A stretch of DNA of 64,000 nucleotides, from assembly GCF_900240405.1 (NCBI RefSeq), contig NZ_OEQK01000006.1:1-64000 (forward strand), given 5' to 3'. The first letter of the stretch is position 1; each line of letters begins with the position of its first letter. Both the position numbers and the translations under genes were made by a program. The notes under the pieces were generated by a model that was given only the letters and a program-made list of their open reading frames with translations, did no database searches and was not told the origin of the DNA. This document shows positions 44,860 through 53,821 of this stretch, in pieces. Source of the stretch: Salirhabdus sp. Marseille-P4669 (lineage in GTDB: Bacteria; Bacillota; Bacilli; Bacillales; Alkalibacillaceae).

Positions 44860-44897
44860 AAAAAAACAATTGCCACAGTCCAATTAGACTGTGGCAA
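44860..44897 (-). terminator. yutM terminator
   Basis: TTGCCACAGTC/GACTGTGGCAA stem followed by TTGTTTTTTT on the minus strand. Confidence 0.9.
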
Positions 44898-44919
44898 AAA
44901 TTTATCCGAGCATTTTAAT

Positions 44920-45276
44920 TTAACAGTTTTCCGGTGCGCCTGCATTTGTAGCTGTTTTAAAGGAAGAGCCACAACCGCAAGATACAATCGCATTTGGGTT
45001 GTCGATGGTAAAGCCGCCACCCATCATGTTTTGTTTAAAGTCAATCGTAGTTCCATTTACTAAAGGAAGATCGTCTTTACGTATCACTACAGGGATACCT
45101 GAAGCTGTGAACGTCTCGTCCTTTTCACTCACTTCATATTCAAAACCTAAAGCATAGGATAGACCACTACAGCCTCCACCTTTTACTCCGAAGCGAAGAT
45201 GAACTGTCTCTTGGTCCTCATCTTTCATCATTTCTTTAATTTGGTAGCTTGCACTTTCTGTAATATTTAAAGACAT
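44920..45276 (-). CDS. yutM: A-type Fe-S carrier protein (HesB/IscA family), YutM
   Basis: A 118-aa A-type carrier delivering Fe-S clusters to apoproteins. The three conserved Cys are in GGGCSGLSY (about 33-41) and the C-terminal VSCGCGSSF. Single domain of the usual length. Together with the nearby Nfu protein and sufB it marks an Fe-S assembly neighbourhood typical of this region in Bacillus. Confidence 0.94.
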   Translation of the reverse strand: MSLNITESASYQIKEMMKDEDQETVHLRFGVKGGGCSGLSYALGFEYEVSEKDETFTASGIPVVIRKDDLPLVNGTTIDFKQNMMGGGFTIDNPNAIVSCGCGSSFKTATNAGAPENC

Positions 45277-45330
45277 TTTAGCCTCACTCCTTTATCTATA
45301 TTTTAAGTATACTGCCATCGCAATCGTATT

Positions 45331-46194
45331 TCAATGATCGGGATTCCAATAATAGTTTCCCTGTGCGATATATTCAGCGGGGCCCCGCATCCAAACATGC
45401 CCGTCTTTAGACCAAGTAATCCAAAGATCACCACCACTTAAATGAACACAAATTTCCTGTTCTTTACTCATTTTACCATTTAAGATGGCCGCCACAACTG
45501 CTGCACAGGCACCTGTACCACAAGCTTGCGTTACACCTGAGCCCCTTTCCCAAACTCGAAAGTTCAGTTCTTGCTCGTTAACAAGTTCGATAAACTCCAC
45601 ATTCACTTCTTCTGGAAAACGTTCATCTTTAGAGATAATTGGGCCAAGTTTATATAAAGGAGCCTCCTCAATATCTTCCACAAAGAAAACTGCATGAGGA
45701 TTGCCCATCGAAACAGCAGTAACTTCTAAGCTTTCACCATTTATTGAAAAAGCTTCCCCAACCACTTTATCTATATTTACACCTCGCATTGGAACTTTGT
45801 GACGTTCCAATATTGGATGCCCCATATCAACGGTGATGGAATGTACACGGTCGTTCTTCACTTCCACATATGCTTTCACTATTCCACCTTTTGTTTCAAT
45901 TCGAAAATCTTTATCCTTCACCAATTTGTGTTCATATGCAAACTTTGCTACACAACGTAGTCCATTTCCACAATTCTTACCTTCTGAACCATCTTTATTA
46001 AAAATTCGCATCCCTACATCTGCCACTGTTGAAGGCGTAATTAATATCATACCGTCTGATCCAATCCCAGTGTTTACATTTGATACAGAGCGGGCTATTT
46101 CTGGTAATTCCCCTTCTACTAACGGAAACTCAACAGTATTAATATATATATAATTATTCCCTAATCCATGCATTTTGGTGAATGGTATATTCAT
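45331..46194 (-). CDS. dapF: diaminopimelate epimerase
   Basis: A 287-aa PLP-independent racemase converting LL- to meso-diaminopimelate for lysine and peptidoglycan. The two catalytic Cys are in KNCGNGLRC and ACGTGAC, with [11 protein letters not shown] at the N-terminus and GSGVTQ before the second Cys. Start at 46194 follows AGGA by 8 nt; an upstream ATG at 46203 is the alternative. Confidence 0.97.
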   Translation of the reverse strand: MNIPFTKMHGLGNNYIYINTVEFPLVEGELPEIARSVSNVNTGIGSDGMILITPSTVADVGMRIFNKDGSEGKNCGNGLRCVAKFAYEHKLVKDKDFRIETKGGIVKAYVEVKNDRVHSITVDMGHPILERHKVPMRGVNIDKVVGEAFSINGESLEVTAVSMGNPHAVFFVEDIEEAPLYKLGPIISKDERFPEEVNVEFIELVNEQELNFRVWERGSGVTQACGTGACAAVVAAILNGKMSKEQEICVHLSGGDLWITWSKDGHVWMRGPAEYIAQGNYYWNPDH

Positions 46195-46266
46195 GCTTTT
46201 CATCCTAACTTTTTATAAAGTATATGTAAATTATAAATTTTACGGTTATGGTAAACAAGAAAATTC

Positions 46267-46509
46267 TCACAGTCCGTAAAAGGGATCATCCTCCAGTTCC
46301 CGATAAACCTTTTCCACTAATTCCTCAGGTGTTTCAGCCATAACACGTTCTCCATTCACAATAGCAAATAACGTCATTGCACAAATTCCACAATTCGTAG
46401 TGCAGCCGTATTCTACAACATCAAGATCTGGATCCTTATCTAATACTTCAAATGCCTTTTGAGAACCACTCGCTAAATTATTCACACAAAATTCTATAAT
46501 AGGATTCAT
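46267..46509 (-). CDS. yuzB: YuzB-like UPF0349 protein
   Basis: An 80-aa protein with Cys in IEFCVNN (Cys8) and a YGCTTNCGICAM cluster (near 35-46), then a C-terminal EL-rich helix. Family UPF0349; thioredoxin-like or metal-binding character is suggested by the Cys spacing, function unproven. Start at 46509 follows AGGAG; a GTG three codons upstream is possible. Position next to yuzD and the Fe-S genes is conserved. Confidence 0.88.
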   Translation of the reverse strand: MNPIIEFCVNNLASGSQKAFEVLDKDPDLDVVEYGCTTNCGICAMTLFAIVNGERVMAETPEELVEKVYRELEDDPFYGL

Positions 46510-46605
46510 TCTGCTCACTCCTCTGCTTGTCCATCTTGATGTATTAAAACGACATTACTGAGATGTTTCGTATATTTAGGATCTCAAGTTCATATGCGCA
46601 TAATA

Positions 46606-46626
46606 AGGAACGAAATTCCCGTTCCT
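46606..46626 (-). terminator. yuzD terminator (weak)
   Basis: AGGAACG/CGTTCCT hairpin just after yuzD, with only TTATT after it on the minus strand. Confidence 0.5.
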
Positions 46627-46651
46627 GTTATACCGATTTAGAATTACCTAA

Positions 46652-46981
46652 TCACTTCTTTAATTCTTTAAATCCCTTTTCATCTAATATCCGATAAATG
46701 GATTTAAGCTTTGGGTTTCCTTCTCCTACCACTTCATCGTTAACAAGAACGACAGGATAAAAAAACTCATCATTTAACACTCTTTGTGCAAAAGCCTGGT
46801 GTTTTTCATTCTCTGGTGGGGAAAATATATCGATATACGTATATTCAATTTGATCTTTACCATATTTACGTCCAATTGCTGCCTGTAACCATTCGTATGT
46901 TTCTTTGGAGCTTGGTAAGTTTACACAACTTGCACAAAGTTGTTCAGCACCATATACTGTAATTTCAACCGTTTCAGCCAT
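46652..46981 (-). CDS. yuzD: YuzD-like DUF1462 protein
   Basis: A 109-aa protein with a thioredoxin-like start: EITVYGAEQLCASCVNLPSS with a CASC motif at about 16-19, then a YPVVLVNDEVVGEG strand resembling the cis-Pro region of glutaredoxin folds. Likely a small redox or disulfide protein. AAGGAGTG RBS. Divergent from the Nfu gene. Confidence 0.88.
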   Translation of the reverse strand: MAETVEITVYGAEQLCASCVNLPSSKETYEWLQAAIGRKYGKDQIEYTYIDIFSPPENEKHQAFAQRVLNDEFFYPVVLVNDEVVGEGNPKLKSIYRILDEKGFKELKK

Positions 46982-47105
46982 TTATTATACCCACTCCTTT
47001 TTGTCACCACTACTTATCATTTTACAAAATGTTGCGAAAAAGATAAAATGATAAACATTCTCAATTAATTTAGTTGTAACAATAGATTTTTTTGTAAAAA
47101 CATCT

Positions 47106-47111
47106 TATAAT
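47106..47111 (+). promoter_or_regulatory. -10 box of the Nfu gene
   Basis: TATAAT 32 nt before the Nfu ATG; no convincing -35. Confidence 0.4.
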
Positions 47112-47142
47112 AAATATATAGTAAGAAAGGAGAAGATGGTCG

Positions 47143-47364
47143 ATGTTTGAACAAGTAAATGAAGTTATAAGCAAACTACGTCCATTCTTACTGCGTGACG
47201 GTGGGGATGTTGAATTAGTAGATGTTGATGAAGGTATTGTTCGTCTTCGTCTTATGGGTGCATGCGGAAGCTGCCCAAGCTCAACCATTACATTAAAAGC
47301 TGGTATTGAACGAGCTTTAGTTGCAGAAGTTCCAGGAGTTCGTGAAGTAGAACAAGTATTCTAG
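47143..47364 (+). CDS. NifU C-terminal domain Fe-S carrier (Nfu), YutI type
   Basis: A 73-aa single Nfu domain: [15 protein letters not shown] near 12-26 and the cluster-binding [15 protein letters not shown] with CGSC at about 41-44. It binds and transfers a 4Fe-4S cluster. It is shorter than B. subtilis YutI (about 110 aa), matching the compact staphylococcal type. AAGGAGAAG RBS. Confidence 0.92.
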   Translation: MFEQVNEVISKLRPFLLRDGGDVELVDVDEGIVRLRLMGACGSCPSSTITLKAGIERALVAEVPGVREVEQVF

Positions 47365-47378
47365 TACAATCATAAAAC

Positions 47379-47410
47379 AAAAGTAGCTGATAAAAATCAG
47401 CTACTTTATT
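47379..47410. terminator. bidirectional terminator between Nfu and thrB
   Basis: AAAGTAGCTGA/TCAGCTACTTT with T-runs on both sides. Confidence 0.88.
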
Positions 47411-48332
47411 TTTTGGGGCCAATTGTTTCAATCGTTTTTATTTGGACACCTGTTTCCTCCACTTGTAGGATTTGAAATTCTGCCTCAGTGAACCTTTCCT
47501 TCCATTGTTTCATTTTGTTTGCCGCTAAACCTTTTTCCATAATGCTAATCATGGTTGGTCCAGCACCGCTCAAAAAGGTACCATAGGCGCCTTCTTTTTT
47601 CATAAAGGTAGTAAGTTCATCAAAGTGCGGGATAAATTGCTTCCGATACGGTTGGTGAAAAAGCTCCTTTTCCAACACTTCCCCTAGTAATGCATAGTTT
47701 TCTTGGAAAATTGCAGCTGTGCATACATTCCCAATAGCGCTTCCTTCTATACTTTTAACAAATGGTAGCTCTTTTGGTAAGACATCTCTTGCCACCTTCG
47801 TTCGTAGTTCAAAATTAGGAATCATTGCAACAAATTCAATTGAATCCATCTTTTTCTTATTCACATAATAAAGTTCGTTCTCTCTATAATATGCTACTAC
47901 ACAGCCTCCAAGAAAAGATGGAGCTACATTGTCTGGATGCCCTTCCATGTCAGCGGCAATTTTTACTTTTTCATCTAACGTTAGCTCTAGACCTAAGATT
48001 TGATTCACTAACTCTATAGCCGCAACAGTAATAGCACCGCTGCTTCCTAAGCCTCTTGCAATCGGTATTTCACTTAAAACCTCGACTTTATATGGTGGTA
48101 GAGCAGTAAATCCAAATCTATGGGCTACTTTAATAGCCATTTCATAAAGCATGTTGTCTTTTCCTTTAGGTAGGTGTTGAAAATCTTTATCTTTTTGTAT
48201 AAATACCCATTCCTCATTGGGATAACATTCAATTATCAAATATAAATTGAGAGCAATCCCGATAGAATCGAATCCTGGTCCAATATTGGATGTGCTACAG
48301 GGCACTTTTATCCGTACTTGTTTTTCCCTCAT
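47406..48332 (-). CDS. thrB: homoserine kinase
   Basis: A 308-aa GHMP kinase phosphorylating homoserine in threonine synthesis. The ATP loop is PIARGLGSSGAI (about 90-101), NIGPGFDSIG lies at the N-terminus and SGAGPTMISI near the C-terminus. ATG 48332 comes one base after the thrC stop codon, so the genes are translationally coupled; its RBS is weak. Confidence 0.96.
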   Translation of the reverse strand: MREKQVRIKVPCSTSNIGPGFDSIGIALNLYLIIECYPNEEWVFIQKDKDFQHLPKGKDNMLYEMAIKVAHRFGFTALPPYKVEVLSEIPIARGLGSSGAITVAAIELVNQILGLELTLDEKVKIAADMEGHPDNVAPSFLGGCVVAYYRENELYYVNKKKMDSIEFVAMIPNFELRTKVARDVLPKELPFVKSIEGSAIGNVCTAAIFQENYALLGEVLEKELFHQPYRKQFIPHFDELTTFMKKEGAYGTFLSGAGPTMISIMEKGLAANKMKQWKERFTEAEFQILQVEETGVQIKTIETIGPKK

Positions 48333-48333
48333 G

Positions 48334-49395
48334 CTACACAACACTCTTTCTTATCTCATCTACTATTTTTTCAGCATCATTTGGGAGCACTGTTGGTGTC
48401 ACATCACTATTTTCAACTGCAACGATTGGATCTTTTAACCCATTGCCAGTAAGCACACAGGTTATAATGGCACCTTTTTCGATTTTACCTTGTTTAGACG
48501 CCTTAAGAACACCTGCAATGGATGCACACGATGCTGGTTCTGCAAAAACTCCTTCATGTCGGGCAAGCCATTTGTATGCTTGTAAAATTTCCTCATCTGT
48601 AACCTCATTTATTTCCCCACCAGATTGTTGGTATGCTTCCACTGCCAGCTCCCAGCTAGCTGGGTTACCAATCCGTATTGCCGTTGCGATCGTTTCTGGA
48701 TTTTCGATAACTTGATTACGAGCAATGGCAGCCGCACCGCTTGCTTCATAGCCCATCATCTTTGGTAAACGATATGAATGAATTTCCGCATATTCTTTAA
48801 AGCCTTTCCAATAAGCAGAAATATTACCCGCATTACCAACCGGTATAAATAAATACTCCGGAGCATCTTCTAATTGATCGCAAATTTCGAACGCTGCCGT
48901 TTTTTGACCTTCTAATCGATATGGATTAACCGAATTAACAAGTGTAATTGGTGCGTTCTCACTTAGTTCGCGAACAATTTTTAATGCATCATCAAAGTTG
49001 CCATCGATTGCATATATTTCAGCTCCATACATAACGGCTTGGGCTAGCTTACCTTGAGCAATTTTTCCATTTGGAATGACAATAATGCATTTTAAACCTG
49101 CCTTTGCTGCAAAAGCTGCAGCCGATGCAGATGTATTACCGGTTGATGCACATATGACCGCTTCAGAACCCTCCTCCATGGCTTTGGCCATAGCCATAAC
49201 CATTCCACGATCCTTAAAGGAACCTGTAGGATTTACCCCTTCCACCTTCGCATATACTTCCGCTTCCACAAGCTCAGATAATTTATCTAATTTGACTAAT
49301 GGTGTGTTTCCCTCTTGCAATGTTAGGAAAGGTGTCTGATCCCCGATTGGTAATAGATTCTGATAATGCTTTAATAAGCCTTCCCATTTAGGCAT
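48334..49395 (-). CDS. thrC: threonine synthase
   Basis: A 353-aa PLP enzyme forming Thr from O-phosphohomoserine. The PLP Lys is in [11 protein letters not shown] (about 55-65), the cofactor phosphate loop is [10 protein letters not shown], and [10 protein letters not shown] is present. GGGGGAG RBS. In B. subtilis hom precedes thrC; here no hom is present and thrC is first in the operon. Confidence 0.97.
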   Translation of the reverse strand: MPKWEGLLKHYQNLLPIGDQTPFLTLQEGNTPLVKLDKLSELVEAEVYAKVEGVNPTGSFKDRGMVMAMAKAMEEGSEAVICASTGNTSASAAAFAAKAGLKCIIVIPNGKIAQGKLAQAVMYGAEIYAIDGNFDDALKIVRELSENAPITLVNSVNPYRLEGQKTAAFEICDQLEDAPEYLFIPVGNAGNISAYWKGFKEYAEIHSYRLPKMMGYEASGAAAIARNQVIENPETIATAIRIGNPASWELAVEAYQQSGGEINEVTDEEILQAYKWLARHEGVFAEPASCASIAGVLKASKQGKIEKGAIITCVLTGNGLKDPIVAVENSDVTPTVLPNDAEKIVDEIRKSVV

Positions 49396-49455
49396 TTATG
49401 CTCCCCCTCTAAAAAAAGAACTCTCCACATGTACATTTGTATGTATGTAGTAGAC

Positions 49456-49484
49456 ATTATAGCTTTTCATTTTTTATTTGGCAA
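49456..49484 (-). promoter_or_regulatory. thrCB promoter
   Basis: TTGCCA (49484-49479), 17-nt spacer, TATAAT (49461-49456); about 60 nt before thrC. Confidence 0.85.
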
Positions 49485-49509
49485 CAGGAAAAAGCAAAAG
49501 AATATTAAA

Positions 49510-49564
49510 ATAGGTGCTTAGCACTCTGTAACTTTTTTCAATTACATTAGCGCCTTGCACCTAT
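49510..49564 (-). terminator. yutH terminator
   Basis: Long hairpin: ATAGGTGC pairs with GCACCTAT and inner TGTAA with TTACA; TTTTAATATT follows on the minus strand. Confidence 0.65.
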
Positions 49565-49571
49565 AGAATTC

Positions 49572-50570
49572 TTATTTGATTGTTTCAAGCCAATCTAGGC
49601 TAGGTAGAGTGTGGTCTACATTTCTATTTATGTATTGATGAATCTGCTTCAGGCAATATTCATATTCATTCTGATAAGAGAAAAAGGCTTTTAATCTTCT
49701 ATATTCATAATCATTATCTTTAAGCTGACTAATAATTTCAGTTGAGTAATCAACGAAGTGTATAGGAAATATCAATCTAGCATAAAATAAACGCCAACTA
49801 AATAAACTTAATGGACGCTTTTGATTGTAGGCTGTAAGCATATTTCCAATTGTAGATAACCCATCTCTTCCCTGAGTTAAAATAATGTGACGTGTCAACT
49901 CTGCTAAATCTCTAGAGGGGTGGTCATAAACGATACGATTTGGGAGTATGGCTTCTGTGTTCGGAAAAGGAAGAATGCGCTCAAATGCAAAAACTGGCTG
50001 ATCATACTGATTATATTGTTTTTCATGGTTGGTTTCTTGTAGGTATTGAATCGCATTTTCACCTATCCCGATGAAATAAAAACAGCTTTCTAGCCAAAGT
50101 CGTTCCATGTCTGTTAATTCATCTTTTTCGAGATAGCTTTGTTTAACAAAATCGAATTGATCCACAATCTGTTCCCAATTTTTCTTCCAATGACCGTATC
50201 GATTTACATATATCGGAGAATAAGGAAAACTGCGAGACGTATTGTGAAAACGTTCAAGAAAATGGATTAGTTCATTATAATCTTTTGGTGCCTGTACTGG
50301 TTGAAGTTGACATACGTAAACATGTTCTTCTTTATTAATGGGAACTCGATAACTTTCCGATACGGATTGGACTGGCACAGCCATATGGGGAAAACCGGAC
50401 TTTTGAATAAAATCAGCGATAACATATTGCTCTGTTATTTCATTTTCATCTATGTAGTCACCTGGAAGCACGAGAACCCAGCCATCTGCTTCTTGAAAGG
50501 CTGTATAACCTGAGATGGTGGACTCATATTGAAATTGATAAGGATAAAAGCGCCTTAAAATGTCTTTCAA
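49572..50570 (-). CDS. yutH: spore coat-associated protein, YutH
   Basis: A 332-aa protein distantly related to CotS/aminoglycoside-phosphotransferase-like spore coat proteins, without a clear kinase catalytic loop. Segments FLERFHNTSR and VYDHPSRDLAELTRH are typical of the YutH/CotS group. The start is placed at TTG 50570, 8 nt after AAGGGAG; a GTG at 50579 overlaps the RBS. It is expected in the outer coat in the mother cell. Confidence 0.85.
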   Translation of the reverse strand: MKDILRRFYPYQFQYESTISGYTAFQEADGWVLVLPGDYIDENEITEQYVIADFIQKSGFPHMAVPVQSVSESYRVPINKEEHVYVCQLQPVQAPKDYNELIHFLERFHNTSRSFPYSPIYVNRYGHWKKNWEQIVDQFDFVKQSYLEKDELTDMERLWLESCFYFIGIGENAIQYLQETNHEKQYNQYDQPVFAFERILPFPNTEAILPNRIVYDHPSRDLAELTRHIILTQGRDGLSTIGNMLTAYNQKRPLSLFSWRLFYARLIFPIHFVDYSTEIISQLKDNDYEYRRLKAFFSYQNEYEYCLKQIHQYINRNVDHTLPSLDWLETIK

Positions 50571-50697
50571 ACTGCTCACTCCCTTATTTAATGAACGATA
50601 AAGGCATAGTAGTAGTTCATTTATCGTATAATAGAACGTTTCCTTCTAATAACTATATGCGGACAAACAATACGAAATGAGTAAGGTGGGATAAAAA

Positions 50698-51189
50698 ATG
50701 GAAAATAAAAAAATAAAGCCTTTAGAGCAAAAAGCAAGGGAATGGTTAGAGCAAAGGGGAGTTACCATTCAGCATATAACCGAATTAGTTTATTATTTAC
50801 AGTCCCCATATCATGAAAATCTTGAAATGGAAGAATGCAAATACAACGTGGAACGAGTTCTGGAAAAAAGAGAGGTACAAAACGCAATTCTTACCGGAAT
50901 TCAATTGGATATGTTAGCCGAACAAAAGAAATTAGAAGAACCGCTTCAGACAACGATAGCAATTGATGAAAGCTTATATGGAGTTGATGAAATTATCGCG
51001 CTATCCATTATTAACGTTTACGGGTCAATTGGATTTACGAACTATGGGTATATTGACAAACAAAAGCCTGGAATATTGAAGAAGTTAAATGATAAATCAA
51101 GCGGAGAATGTCACACGTTTTTAGATGATATTGTTGGAGCAATAGCAGCAGCTGCTTCTAGTAGATTGGCTCATAGTCAAGAGGAATAA
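50698..51189 (+). CDS. yutG: phosphatidylglycerophosphatase A-like protein, YutG
   Basis: A 163-aa PgpA-family protein. The family motif GYIDKQKPGILKKL and LDDIVGAIAAA at the C-terminus are the active-site segments that dephosphorylate phosphatidylglycerophosphate. As in other YutG proteins there are no obvious transmembrane helices, unlike Gram-negative PgpA, so the physiological substrate is less certain. GGTGGG RBS. Confidence 0.88.
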   Translation: MENKKIKPLEQKAREWLEQRGVTIQHITELVYYLQSPYHENLEMEECKYNVERVLEKREVQNAILTGIQLDMLAEQKKLEEPLQTTIAIDESLYGVDEIIALSIINVYGSIGFTNYGYIDKQKPGILKKLNDKSSGECHTFLDDIVGAIAAAASSRLAHSQEE

Positions 51190-51195
51190 TGAAGG

Positions 51196-51238
51196 AAAGG
51201 CAGAGGGAATGCTTAACGAGCATTTCCTCTGCCTTTTT
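51196..51238. terminator. bidirectional terminator between yutG and yutF
   Basis: AAAGGCAGAGG-AATGCT pairs with AGCATT-CCTCTGCCTTT, with TTTTT on the plus side. Confidence 0.9.
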
Positions 51239-52007
51239 ACATGTTTTCTATCCAATCATTTAATGTTTGTACCGTATAGGTTGGTTGTTGCTCCACTCTA
51301 GCAAGGTCTTCCTTTGTAGACAAACCTGTATATACTAGTAGAGTATCCATCCCAGCATTCATACCAGCTTTTATATCCGTATTATAATTATCGCCAACCA
51401 TTAACGTTTCTTCTTTCGTAAGACCTAGTTTTTTAAGTGCTAGCTCCATAATAATGGATTCTGGCTTACCAATGAAAATGGGCTCTTTCCCTGTTGATAC
51501 TTGAAGTACCGCAGTAAGAGAGCCGTTCCCAGGAAGCATGCCTTTCTCAGTAGGGATTGCGATATCGCTATTTGTAGATATGAAAGTAGCACCACTTCTA
51601 ATGTTTAAACATCCCTTTGCTAGCTTTTCATATGTAATATCCCGATCAATTCCCATCACCACATAATCGGCATCTTCTTCCACAAATTCTACATCAATGT
51701 CTGCCAATGCATCCATAATCCCAACTTCACCAATCGCAAATACTTTGGCCTTTTCCTTTTGCTCTTTTATGTAAGATGCAGTAGCTAAGCTTGCTGTAAA
51801 CACTTGCTCTTCATCTGCTGGAATATCCATTTCTCTAAGCTTCTTTGCTACTTGGTCTGGTCTTTTTGATGAATTATTTGTCACAAATAAATGAGGAATA
51901 CCACGTTCCTTTAATGCTTCAATAAATTCCTTGGCATAATGTATCCGCTCACTCCCTAGATACATCGTTCCATCTAAATCAATTAAATAGCCTTGATACT
52001 TTTTCAT
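51237..52007 (-). CDS. yutF: NagD-type HAD phosphatase, YutF
   Basis: A 256-aa HAD-IIA phosphatase: motif I DLDGTMYLG (about 9-17), motif II VTNNSS, motif III region FIGKPES and motif IV MVGDNYNTDIKAGMNAGM. It hydrolyses small phosphorylated metabolites; the true substrate is uncertain. Length equals B. subtilis YutF (256). Start at 52007 follows AAGGAT by 9 nt; the frame is open to 52061. 25 nt after yutE. Confidence 0.93.
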   Translation of the reverse strand: MKKYQGYLIDLDGTMYLGSERIHYAKEFIEALKERGIPHLFVTNNSSKRPDQVAKKLREMDIPADEEQVFTASLATASYIKEQKEKAKVFAIGEVGIMDALADIDVEFVEEDADYVVMGIDRDITYEKLAKGCLNIRSGATFISTNSDIAIPTEKGMLPGNGSLTAVLQVSTGKEPIFIGKPESIIMELALKKLGLTKEETLMVGDNYNTDIKAGMNAGMDTLLVYTGLSTKEDLARVEQQPTYTVQTLNDWIENM

Positions 52008-52032
52008 TCCAATTACATCCTTTTCTGAATCT

Positions 52033-52470
52033 TTATTCGGGTTTAAACGCTGTGTAGACACCTAGCTCATTATTTAAATAGTCCCTTACTCTTTCACTAA
52101 ATTTCTCTAATGAAGTGAAATTATTTTTTAGTACATGAATTAAATTGTCATGAGAAATGTTTAAGTAATCCCGAACTAATACAACTCGTAATTGAAAAAC
52201 TTCCTTATATTGATTACTTTCTTCTTCTGGTAAAACTTTTTCATCCACTAAAATATCAATGATATCCTCATAGCTTCCTGGATCACGCATGATAAAACCA
52301 TCTATCATTAAATTCCCCACATCTATCATCGATTCTATGATCATTTGTGTAATGCGTTCTAACGCCATTTTTTCCTGCCATGTAGTAAATTCCTCTTGTT
52401 CAAACTGCTGCAAAATACCTTCCATGTATAGTAAGTGCCGTTCAATTTTGTTACGATCTACAAAATACAT
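52033..52470 (-). CDS. yutE: DUF86/HepT-like protein, YutE
   Basis: A 145-aa all-helical protein of the DUF86/HepT family. The segment VRDYLNISHD (near 110-119) is the place of the HepT R-x(4-6)-H motif. HepT proteins are usually toxins paired with an MntA nucleotidyltransferase; none is adjacent, so this is probably the housekeeping YutE of Bacillus. Start at 52470 follows GAGGTG; GTG 52479 is possible. Confidence 0.85.
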   Translation of the reverse strand: MYFVDRNKIERHLLYMEGILQQFEQEEFTTWQEKMALERITQMIIESMIDVGNLMIDGFIMRDPGSYEDIIDILVDEKVLPEEESNQYKEVFQLRVVLVRDYLNISHDNLIHVLKNNFTSLEKFSERVRDYLNNELGVYTAFKPE

Positions 52471-52666
52471 TCCTGTCACCTCAATTTTTCATGCTTACCA
52501 TTTTCATCTTATCACACTTTTCATTCGTTGATAAATGCAGCAATGAGCATTTTCATCTTCTTCATTATTTGTTATGATTATCCTTAATAAATTGCTTCTA
52601 AGTCTATTCGTAAAACGAGAAAATAAACAGAAGCTGCCGGGGGCAATATTTTTAGGAGGAGATGAA

Positions 52667-52936
52667 ATGTCAGAAGAGCGATTTTTCCTATATGATGAAA
52701 AGGAAAATGCGGATATTCGTTTTGTGAGCTTTATGGGAAATGCAAGCAGATATGATTTGGCCATTATTAAAACAGATAAATACTATGGTAAATCTATCGT
52801 ACTCGATATTCAAGGCAACCGTTTTGCCATCATCGGGCAGGATGATTTAAACGAAAAAGGATACTTAGAGCACGCTTTTCAATTAACCGAAATTCAAGGT
52901 GAAGAACTACATGCCTTTCTCTCAGAAATAATCTAG
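52667..52936 (+). CDS. DUF3055 (SAV0927-like) family protein
   Basis: An 89-aa soluble protein: ERFFLYDEKENADIRFVSF then a central beta-rich part and a C-terminal GEELHAFLSEII helix. It fits the DUF3055 family of Firmicutes, function unknown. Start at 52667 follows AGGAGGAG; the frame is open from 52574 without support. Confidence 0.75.
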   Translation: MSEERFFLYDEKENADIRFVSFMGNASRYDLAIIKTDKYYGKSIVLDIQGNRFAIIGQDDLNEKGYLEHAFQLTEIQGEELHAFLSEII

Positions 52937-53027
52937 TTATTTTAGCCTTGTTTCTAATATTTACAGTTCGAGAAAACAACATAATTTATCCTCCTTTGTG
53001 AAAAGTAATCATAAAGGAGGTTTTTTC

Positions 53028-53333
53028 TTGGGAAAAAATCGATATGATAAAGAATTTGATCACGACAAATTGGAATTTGATGACTTTGCAGATGTAGAGG
53101 TTCAACGGAAATATATGTCTGCTCAAGAACTTCCAGAAGGGCCGTATGGATCACCAATTGGTAAAAATGAGCCTTTGGAGAGTAAAAACACAATCGAAGG
53201 GCAACGACATTATACTCCATTTAATTACGAATACAAGAGTTTGCATGAGGATTTACCAAGGCAGTTTCCCGGTGCTCACCCAACCCATGATGAACCAGAT
53301 AAGGACATAAAACCACCTCAAGACAATCAATAA
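53028..53333 (+). CDS. small charged protein, possibly sporulation- or stress-related
   Basis: A 101-aa hydrophilic protein rich in Asp, Glu, Lys and Pro, with no hydrophobic core segment, so probably largely unstructured. Recognisable blocks are EFDHDKLEFDDFADVE and LPEGPYGSP. The start is TTG 53028, 7 nt after AAGGAGG; an ATG at 52998 lies before this RBS and is rejected. Family not recognised with certainty. A strong terminator follows. Confidence 0.7.
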   Translation: MGKNRYDKEFDHDKLEFDDFADVEVQRKYMSAQELPEGPYGSPIGKNEPLESKNTIEGQRHYTPFNYEYKSLHEDLPRQFPGAHPTHDEPDKDIKPPQDNQ

Positions 53334-53334
53334 A

Positions 53335-53376
53335 AAAACAACACCCCATGGTCTCATCACATGGGGTGTTTGTTAA
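53335..53376. terminator. bidirectional terminator before yutD
   Basis: ACACCCCATG (53341-53350) pairs with CATGGGGTGT (53360-53369); A-rich left flank gives a T-run on the minus strand. Confidence 0.9.
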
Positions 53377-53645
53377 TCCATTCTTTTCATAACAAAATAA
53401 GCACAACCAAAGTTACAGTATTCATATAAATAATCCTTTAAGGTTGAAATTTTCGTATCAAAATTAGCCTTCGGATTTTGGTCATCATAAAATCCGCGCA
53501 TGCGCAACTGACCATAGCCCCAATCGCCAACTATAAAATCATATTTCGTTAGTATATCACTAAAACGCTCTCGTACAACTTCTTCCTGGAAAGCATCCTT
53601 ATACTCATCAAGTATTTCATATTTTTTTCCTAAAAGTTCAATCAT
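53373..53645 (-). CDS. yutD: YutD-like DUF1027 protein
   Basis: A 90-aa protein with the DUF1027 signature DFIVGDWGYGQLRMRGFYDD (about 37-56) and a C-terminal YCNFGCAYFVMKR with two Cys. Function unknown; the family is widespread in Firmicutes. Start at 53645 follows AGGTGATT; a GTG at 53654 is possible. Confidence 0.9.
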   Translation of the reverse strand: MIELLGKKYEILDEYKDAFQEEVVRERFSDILTKYDFIVGDWGYGQLRMRGFYDDQNPKANFDTKISTLKDYLYEYCNFGCAYFVMKRMD

Positions 53646-53821
53646 CCTAATCACCTATCATAAGCATACCACGATATACTTATATTTTTACTTAAGTTTA
53701 TCATATTTTTCCTAATAAGTTCGAGCATAATTTTTAGCATGAAGATATATTTTTGACACAACCTAGAAATAGTACGTAACTAAATAGACATTTGGTACTC
53801 TTTGAAGAAGGAGGCAATACA

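Noticed and set aside
52033-52470. Toxin-antitoxin module at yutE
   Set aside because: No antitoxin-like gene on either side; neighbours are conserved housekeeping genes.
52954-53220. Minus-strand open frame of 88 codons
   Set aside because: Antisense to the 101-aa plus-strand gene, which has a strong RBS and terminator.
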